Of a stretch of 46,473 nucleotides of DNA, positions 42,293 to 46,473 are shown one piece after another. The notes beneath the pieces are model-generated. The model worked only from the letters and a program-made list of their open reading frames with translations, was not told the origin of the DNA and searched no databases. The position numbers and the translations under genes are program-made. Numbering within the stretch: position 1 is the first letter of the stretch; each line of letters opens with the position of its first letter. The stretch is from NCBI GenBank assembly GCA_938003955.1, contig CALKXE010000220.1, positions 1-46,473 of the forward strand, given 5' to 3'. The DNA comes from an uncultured Saprospiraceae bacterium (GTDB lineage: Bacteria; Bacteroidota; Bacteroidia; Chitinophagales; Saprospiraceae).

Positions 42293-43018
42293 ATGGCGAA
42301 TAATACCAATGAAACGATAGAGGAGACTACATCTCTTTTAGATATCCAGTTTAATGCGGCAATTTCTGTCGATTGCGTGATATTTGGCTATGATAAACAC
42401 AACCTCAAGGTACTTCTTGTGAAATCGGACATGCCAATGTACAAGGATAAGTATTCATTGCTAGGGGATCTGCTCAAACAGGATGAAAATACAGATCAAT
42501 CTGCTATTCGAGTACTTGCTAAGCATACTGGATTGAGTGGTTTGTACATGGAGCAAGTATGCACTTTTAGCAATGTTAATCGTCATCCTCTTGGGCGCGT
42601 TGTTACCGTTGCCTATTATTCATTAGTTCAGTTAAATGAAGGTCTTGAGGAACTAGTGCATCATCACCCAGACCTAAAATGGGAGAAAGTAAGCGATATT
42701 GAGGATCTTGCTTTTGATCATTTATTGGTATTTAATAAATGCTTAAAACAATTGAGATATGGATTAAGGGAAAAACCTATTGGCTTCAACTTGCTTCCAG
42801 AAAAGTTTACACTTAAGCAATTACAAAATCTATATGAAAGAGTATTGGATATAGAAATAGACAAGCGAAATTTCCGAAGAAAATTAAAATCTATAGATAT
42901 ATTGATGGATGTAAATGAAAACGAAACTGATGTCAGTCATAGACCCGCAAAGTTATATTCATTTGATAAAATCCGATACAGTTCTAAAAAGAAGAAACGG
43001 TTTAGCTTTGAAATGTAG
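42293..43018 (+). CDS. NUDIX-like transcriptional regulator (NrtR/AraR type)
   Basis: A 241-residue protein with an N-terminal NUDIX-fold domain (VDCVIFGYDKHNLKVLLVKS start) whose Nudix box is degenerate: GDLLKQDENTDQSAIRVLAKHTGL keeps a leading Gly but not the REUxEE catalytic core, so it is probably a ligand sensor without hydrolase activity. The C-terminal part (from about 150, PEKFTLKQLQNLYERVLDIEIDKRNFRRKL) matches the winged-helix region of NrtR/AraR-type regulators. Family members bind ADP-ribose or arabinose-like ligands. Convergent with cytidine deaminase (13 bp gap). The regulated genes are not visible. Confidence 0.85.
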   Translation: MANNTNETIEETTSLLDIQFNAAISVDCVIFGYDKHNLKVLLVKSDMPMYKDKYSLLGDLLKQDENTDQSAIRVLAKHTGLSGLYMEQVCTFSNVNRHPLGRVVTVAYYSLVQLNEGLEELVHHHPDLKWEKVSDIEDLAFDHLLVFNKCLKQLRYGLREKPIGFNLLPEKFTLKQLQNLYERVLDIEIDKRNFRRKLKSIDILMDVNENETDVSHRPAKLYSFDKIRYSSKKKKRFSFEM

Positions 43019-43031
43019 AAGAATTCAGTTT

Positions 43032-43514
43032 TTATAAATATTTGCTATCAAATCCAAACGGCAGTAATTCACTTGATGACTCTAATTTGTAAATCATTTC
43101 TCCATCGCCTTTGAGTAATATAGGGTAATCCTTATTATGTCTCATTGCAAATTCTGATATTACTTGTCGGCAGGCACCACATGGTGATACAGGTCGGTCA
43201 ATGAATTTTTTCGGATTATGACTTACGATTGCTAATAGTTGGATTGGAGTTTTAGGTTCATTGGCTCCTGCATTATATAGCGCTACACGCTCTCCACAGA
43301 TACATAGGGGGTAAGAAGCATTTTCTTGATTGCATCCGCCATAAATATTTCCTTGGTCAGTCAACGCCGCTGCACCTACATAGAATTCTGAATATGGTGC
43401 ATACACATTTTCTAACATGTCGATAGCTTTTTGCATTACGGATTGTTCTAAAACAGTCAAATCAGAAATGCTATCATAAACTTTAAATGTGGATGTTACT
43501 TTTACTTCTTTCAT
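43032..43514 (-). CDS. cdd: Cytidine deaminase
   Basis: A 160-residue zinc-dependent deaminase converting cytidine/deoxycytidine to uridine/deoxyuridine. It has zinc ligand Cys73 with the catalytic Glu75 in CICGERVAL, and Cys112 and Cys115 in PCGACRQVISEF. GCNQENASYP (60-69) supplies substrate-ribose contacts. Length is near the 130-140 of tetrameric CDAs plus an N-terminal extension. No signal peptide. It recycles pyrimidines and is functionally near thyA only in pathway, not in position. It lies tail-to-tail with the NUDIX regulator (13 bp). Confidence 0.95.
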   Translation of the reverse strand: MKEVKVTSTFKVYDSISDLTVLEQSVMQKAIDMLENVYAPYSEFYVGAAALTDQGNIYGGCNQENASYPLCICGERVALYNAGANEPKTPIQLLAIVSHNPKKFIDRPVSPCGACRQVISEFAMRHNKDYPILLKGDGEMIYKLESSSELLPFGFDSKYL

Positions 43515-43697
43515 AAATAGGACGTGTTAATTTCAATTAGGGTAAAACAAGGTAATCAATTATGTGTATTTGGTATTAATGTTTGGAAACTATTGTTTTG
43601 TTAGTGATCAGCAAATTGACTAATCAACAATTCACTTATCATAAATGCAAAATATTTTAAGGGAACTTTACTTCTATAATAAAATAGAAAAATATGG

Positions 43698-44438
43698 TTA
43701 GTAACTAGGTCTGTATGTAACACCTAGCTGCAGAAGATGAGTATTCCCATATCCAAATTCACCAAAGACAGCAATCTTTGGTGTTATAAAATATCTAGCT
43801 CCTGCAGATACAAAGTATACGACAGTCGGAATACTTACTTCTGAATCAAATCCAATTAATAAACTACTTACGGCGGACTCCGTGATCGTTTTTCTTCTAT
43901 TGATACTATAGCCTAGGTATGTAGATGCATAAGTGTCTAGTTTTTCCAGTTTATAGATGTGATAAGATAGTTTTCCTCCAAAAGTGAATACATTATTTCT
44001 TTCTGTGATAGACCCTCCTTCGCAAATACAGTCTTCGACTCCAGGAATAGGGAATGGAGAATTACATTGCAATGCACATATCGGATCATTGACGATGTCA
44101 GTTAAGTCGTCAATTGTGAAATCATTTTGTGCATCTACTCTGTAGTAATTAAAGAATGCTCCAATTGATATAGCTTGTGTAATCCCATATTCATAAGCAA
44201 GATTTATTGATTGGCTAGGACTTCCTGCACCAGATCCACCTCCAACTAGATTGAATGCAAAATCACTTGGGTTTATTAAACCTATTCCAATATTTATATT
44301 TTGATCTCCTTTAGTATGGTATGCAATGGTGTCTAAAGCTAAATATTGAGTTTGATTTCGTTGCGCAATGCAATCTGAAATAAAAAACGATAGAAGAAAA
44401 ATGAAGAAAGTGTTTTTAAATAAATGTTTGGTGATCAT
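43698..44438 (-). CDS. Outer-membrane beta-barrel protein, hypothetical
   Basis: A 246-residue protein with a signal peptide (ITKHLFKNTFFIFLLSFFISDCIAQ) and repeated amphipathic strands such as AYEYGITQAISIGAFFNYYRVD, FTFGGKLSYHIYKLEKLDTY and AVFGEFGYGNTHLLQLGVTYRPSY at the C-terminal end. It resembles the outer-membrane beta-barrel/porin-like superfamily. A cysteine-rich loop (CALQCNSPFPIPGVEDCICEG) is unusual for such barrels. An ATT repeat lies 66 bp upstream of the start. Confidence 0.78.
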   Translation of the reverse strand: MITKHLFKNTFFIFLLSFFISDCIAQRNQTQYLALDTIAYHTKGDQNINIGIGLINPSDFAFNLVGGGSGAGSPSQSINLAYEYGITQAISIGAFFNYYRVDAQNDFTIDDLTDIVNDPICALQCNSPFPIPGVEDCICEGGSITERNNVFTFGGKLSYHIYKLEKLDTYASTYLGYSINRRKTITESAVSSLLIGFDSEVSIPTVVYFVSAGARYFITPKIAVFGEFGYGNTHLLQLGVTYRPSY

Positions 44439-44503
44439 ATATGAGTGTCTTTTAGCTTAAGACGAAAAAATATGAAATGGACACATTATCCAGAAGATTT
44501 TGC

Positions 44504-44526
44504 AATAATAATAATAATAATAATAA
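44504..44526. repeat. Trinucleotide (AAT)n simple repeat
   Basis: About 7.7 perfect copies of AAT, 66 bp upstream of the beta-barrel gene on the minus strand (which reads ATT repeats). Repeat tracts in promoter regions can vary in length. Confidence 0.85.
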
Positions 44527-44552
44527 CTGTAACTACCTTGATCTTAAATGAA

Positions 44553-44578
44553 AAACACCCCACGAAAGTGAGGTGTTT
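44553..44578 (-). terminator. Leftward terminator of the duplicated-domain protein gene
   Basis: Stem 44553-44563 with 44568-44578 (AAACACCCCAC / GTGAGGTGTTT, one mismatch) and GAAA loop, with a T run on the minus strand. Serves the 44597-45355 gene. Confidence 0.82.
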
Positions 44579-44596
44579 GAGTGTTTAGAATATTTA

Positions 44597-45355
44597 TTAT
44601 TTAGTAAGATTGAGCGAAGTTGAACCAGATTTGTTCTTCCAGAACAGGCTTCTATCGGATCGAACTTGGTATCGATTCCCTTTTTCATCTATATATTCAT
44701 TCTTACGATATGGGTTCTGTTTATAGTTTACCCAGTCACGATTGCCTCTTTTGGCTCTTAGTCCATTTCGTGTGTCTTCGATGACGATATATTCATTAAT
44801 CTCTCTTACGAAATATCGACCTTTGATACGACTATTGGATCGGTTCTCATTCCTGGTTGACCATCTATCATCTCTATTGTTGTTTGACGAATATCCATTA
44901 TAGTTATCATAACCTCCGTAGTCTGAGTAGTTGTCATTATTGTTGTCATGTCCACCATGTCCACCATGTCCACCATGACGGTCGGTATATGAGAAATAAT
45001 CATTTCCAATAGAACATCCTCCGTTACAAACATGATTATGATGTTGATGACCTTTTTTTACGAATCGTATTCTTTCATCTCCACAATTACTTCTATACGT
45101 CAATTCATGGACATTGCTAATGCGGATTGCATTACCTGTTCTATCGACAAATGTCCCTCGTCGTCCAGGTCTGAAAGTAGTCCATCCGCGTCTTGTCAAA
45201 TTCTTAATACGCACTTCATGACGTTTTACTGTGACTTTGATCTCCTTTCCGTGGAATGGACTGATCCACTTTCCGTTGAGTTTATCTCTTCCATGTTCGG
45301 CACTGACCAAAAATGGAATTACTAGCAGCAAGCTTAGGTAAATTATACGTTTCAT
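44597..45355 (-). CDS. Secreted protein with two copies of a small beta domain joined by a His/Gly/Asn-rich linker
   Basis: A 252-residue protein starting at 45355 with a signal peptide (KRIIYLSLLLVIPFLVSAE). The frame is open from 45397, but the extra 14 residues precede the signal peptide. Residues about 28-92 and 179-241 are similar to each other (GKWISP.../GRYFVRE..., VRIKNL/LRAKRG, W-x3-F/Y-x-x-x, FVDRTGN/YIDEKGN), an internal duplication of a ~65-residue beta domain. The linker holds GGHGGHGGH encoded by a 9-bp repeat (44948-44977) and a long Asn/Tyr/Asp/Gly stretch. No known family recognised. It stands alone; its terminator is at 44553-44578. Confidence 0.72.
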   Translation of the reverse strand: MKRIIYLSLLLVIPFLVSAEHGRDKLNGKWISPFHGKEIKVTVKRHEVRIKNLTRRGWTTFRPGRRGTFVDRTGNAIRISNVHELTYRSNCGDERIRFVKKGHQHHNHVCNGGCSIGNDYFSYTDRHGGHGGHGGHDNNNDNYSDYGGYDNYNGYSSNNNRDDRWSTRNENRSNSRIKGRYFVREINEYIVIEDTRNGLRAKRGNRDWVNYKQNPYRKNEYIDEKGNRYQVRSDRSLFWKNKSGSTSLNLTK

Positions 45356-46039
45356 ATATATTGATTTTAGATGCTCTGTTATATGAGCGATGATCAATTC
45401 TTCTCTCTTGGTATGAATACGCAGATGGGAGCTTCAGTAGTGTTAATATTTTGTTTTAAGAATTTGAGGGAAGTGTTAATTGACGAAACCTCAACGCTAT
45501 TTATCTGGGGTTTAATTACTTGTCGAGGTCTAAAATTTCACAGAGTGTAAAACAAATTGCACAAAAAAGAAAATCGGCATCTAAAAGAAATAATGATTGA
45601 AGTGAATAAGAACGATCGATCCATAGGAATCCCGATAGCATCGGGATAGAGAGAGAACCGAGTGAAAACCACGATGCGTGCAGTCAAAGTAAACAAAAGG
45701 CAGAATAAGCGTGGAATTCAACGGAGATCATGTTTTGCGAAGCCTAAGCGGAACAAATTTTCCTTTAGGTATCGGTTCAGCAATGGTAAAGGGATGGCTT
45801 TTGCAACAAACACCCGATTCGTAGAAAACATGCGTCACCTTTTCAGGCATTTTTGTTACTTTTTCTGCTTAGTCCCAATGGAGATATTTACTACTGGGCA
45901 CTTCTTCAAAGATGCCTTTACTGGGAAAAAGTAAACCTCTCTGGTAAGAGAATACATTATTGATGGGTAATAAAACTATTTTAATATTTTGAAACAATAG
46001 AAAAAGTGATCAATTTATAATCTAAAAGTGCAATATGTT
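45356..46039. other. Non-coding, probably repetitive region
   Basis: Stretch of about 680 bp without a supported gene. 45629-45647 has a perfect palindromic hairpin (ATCCCGAT AGC ATCGGGAT). From about 45600 to 45940 the minus strand resembles intergenic repeat blocks I recall from other genomes of this phylum (GCGAAGCCTAAGCGGAAC on the plus strand, and AGTAACAAAAATGCC on the minus strand). A 90-residue frame at 45662-45934 is low-complexity and has no family match. At 46031-46051 an 8-bp stem hairpin (CAATATGT/ACATATTG) lies over the end of the transposase remnant. Confidence 0.5.
45629..45647. repeat. Palindromic hairpin ATCCCGAT-AGC-ATCGGGAT
   Basis: Perfect 8-bp stem with a 3-nt loop inside the repeat-like block 45600-45945; this palindrome is one I associate with dispersed repeats in this phylum (recalled, not searched). 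Confidence 0.6.
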
Positions 46040-46318
46040 TTACACATATTGGACTTGCTCATTAGAAGAGACACAAATATAAGTTAGGCTGCACAAAAAT
46101 TTAGATTTATTAATAAATGCATACGTTGGTGATATTTTGCCTAAGGCTGAATGAATTCTAACGGTATTATACCAGCCTCCAATGTATTCAAAAAGAGTCC
46201 TATAAACCTCATTTATATTTTGAAACTTGTATTTGTAAATGCATTCAACTTGAATGGTTTTGGAGAAAGATTCATCTACAGCATTGTCCCAGCAATCGCC
46301 TTTTCTGGAATACTTCGT
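46040..46318 (-). mobile_element. Truncated IS3-family transposase (C-terminal remnant)
   Basis: The minus-strand frame from 46318 to TAA 46040-46042 gives 92 residues with the end of the IS3/IS150 integrase core: SRKGDCWDNAVDESFSKTI (the DDE Glu is the E in DESF), EVYRTLFEYIGGWYNTVR, and RIHSALGKISPTYAF. It lacks any start and its frame is closed by TAA at 46319-46321, so only the last ~90 of about 280 transposase residues remain. Homology begins at KYS (about 46309-46315), just beside the stop codon of the unknown gene 46323-46473, a join made by insertion or deletion. The upstream half is not within the window. Confidence 0.82.
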
Positions 46319-46322
46319 TTAG

Positions 46323-46473
46323 CTACTTTACAGTAACGCACTCAAACATCTCAAGAAACTTAGGGTCATAATCCGCTCCATGGCCAGGTGTGTCATCCAC
46401 GGTTACTTGCCAATCATCAGAATATTTCATACCTCCGATTATCGGATCATCTGACATCATAAGTGGACTGTCA
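46323..46473 (-). CDS. C-terminal end of an unknown protein, cut by window edge
   Basis: The minus strand is open from the right edge to TAG 46323-46325 and gives 49 residues (SDDPIIGGMKYSDDWQV, VDDTPGHGADYDPKF, then LEMFECVTVK). The composition is acidic and Gly-containing, compatible with a real protein; I recognise no family. Its stop lies 5-14 bp from where transposase homology starts, so the C-terminus might have been altered by the insertion. The rest of the gene is beyond the right edge. Confidence 0.5.
   Translation of the reverse strand, partial: DSPLMMSDDPIIGGMKYSDDWQVTVDDTPGHGADYDPKFLEMFECVTVK

Noticed and set aside
44504-44526. CRISPR-like or microsatellite array
   Set aside because: Only a short trinucleotide tract; no spacers and no cas genes anywhere in the window.
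45662-45934. 90-residue frame on the plus strand
   Set aside because: Lys/Arg/Phe-rich, no family resemblance, lies within repeat-like sequence; likely chance frame.
46151-46336. Plus-strand frame opposite the transposase remnant
   Set aside because: Antisense to a frame with clear IS3 transposase motifs.
1-46473. tRNA, rRNA or other standard RNA genes
   Set aside because: None recognised by eye in any intergenic gap; a tRNAscan/Rfam scan was not available to confirm.

Overview
The window looks like a chromosomal segment of an AT-rich member of the Bacteroidota. Four kinds of evidence support this. Secreted proteins carry C-terminal type IX secretion (T9SS) sorting domains, and a PorT-like T9SS protein is encoded here. 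Several genes have TAnnTTTG-type -7 boxes instead of sigma70 promoters. There is a TonB-dependent receptor/DUF4249 lipoprotein pair. The core of the window is a complete alternative complex III (ActABCDEF) joined to an A1-type cytochrome oxidase operon. The genus cannot be decided from the sequence; a free-living aerobe of the Saprospiria/Cytophagia/Flavobacteriia type is my inference.

Layout. 1-5.5 kb: the end of a T9SS cargo gene, an SDR dehydrogenase, a small lipoprotein, and a leftward three-gene biotin-dependent acyl-CoA (probably propionyl-CoA) carboxylase operon. 5.7-10.5 kb: a compact rightward operon with its own promoter and terminator, encoding a large P-loop ATPase of unknown family, a small MscS-like membrane protein, a divergent cation/proton antiporter and a two-domain iron-sulfur (Fer4_19 + CDGSH) protein. 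This is the best candidate for an undescribed system. 10.6-11.9 kb: a tiny secreted protein and thymidylate synthase. 12.1-27.4 kb: the respiratory operon actABCDEF-coxB-coxA-ctaB-coxC-coxC-cox4, ended by a terminator. It is followed by a short assembly-like cluster (SCO-like protein without cysteines, DUF420, small CPMC protein) to 28.9 kb.

28.9-32.8 kb: leftward outer-membrane proteins, including porT overlapping menG/ubiE, then a rightward methyltransferase. 33.1-42 kb: surface and secreted proteins (FG-GAP/ASPIC protein with T9SS domain, DUF4249 lipoprotein plus TonB-dependent receptor, small lipoprotein, choice-of-anchor B protein). 42.3-45.4 kb: a NUDIX/winged-helix regulator, cytidine deaminase, a beta-barrel protein and a secreted protein with an internally duplicated domain. 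The right end (45.4-46.5 kb) is a decayed, probably repetitive region holding an IS3-family transposase remnant abutting the 3' end of an unknown gene.

How the genes work together: menG makes menaquinone, ACIII oxidises menaquinol and passes electrons to the cytochrome oxidase, and ctaB makes heme O for that oxidase. The most striking molecular feature is that oxidase subunit II carries an intact OmpA-type peptidoglycan-binding domain at its C-terminus. This suggests the ACIII-oxidase supercomplex could be tethered to the cell wall. Several subunits of the same complex also carry histidine-rich segments.
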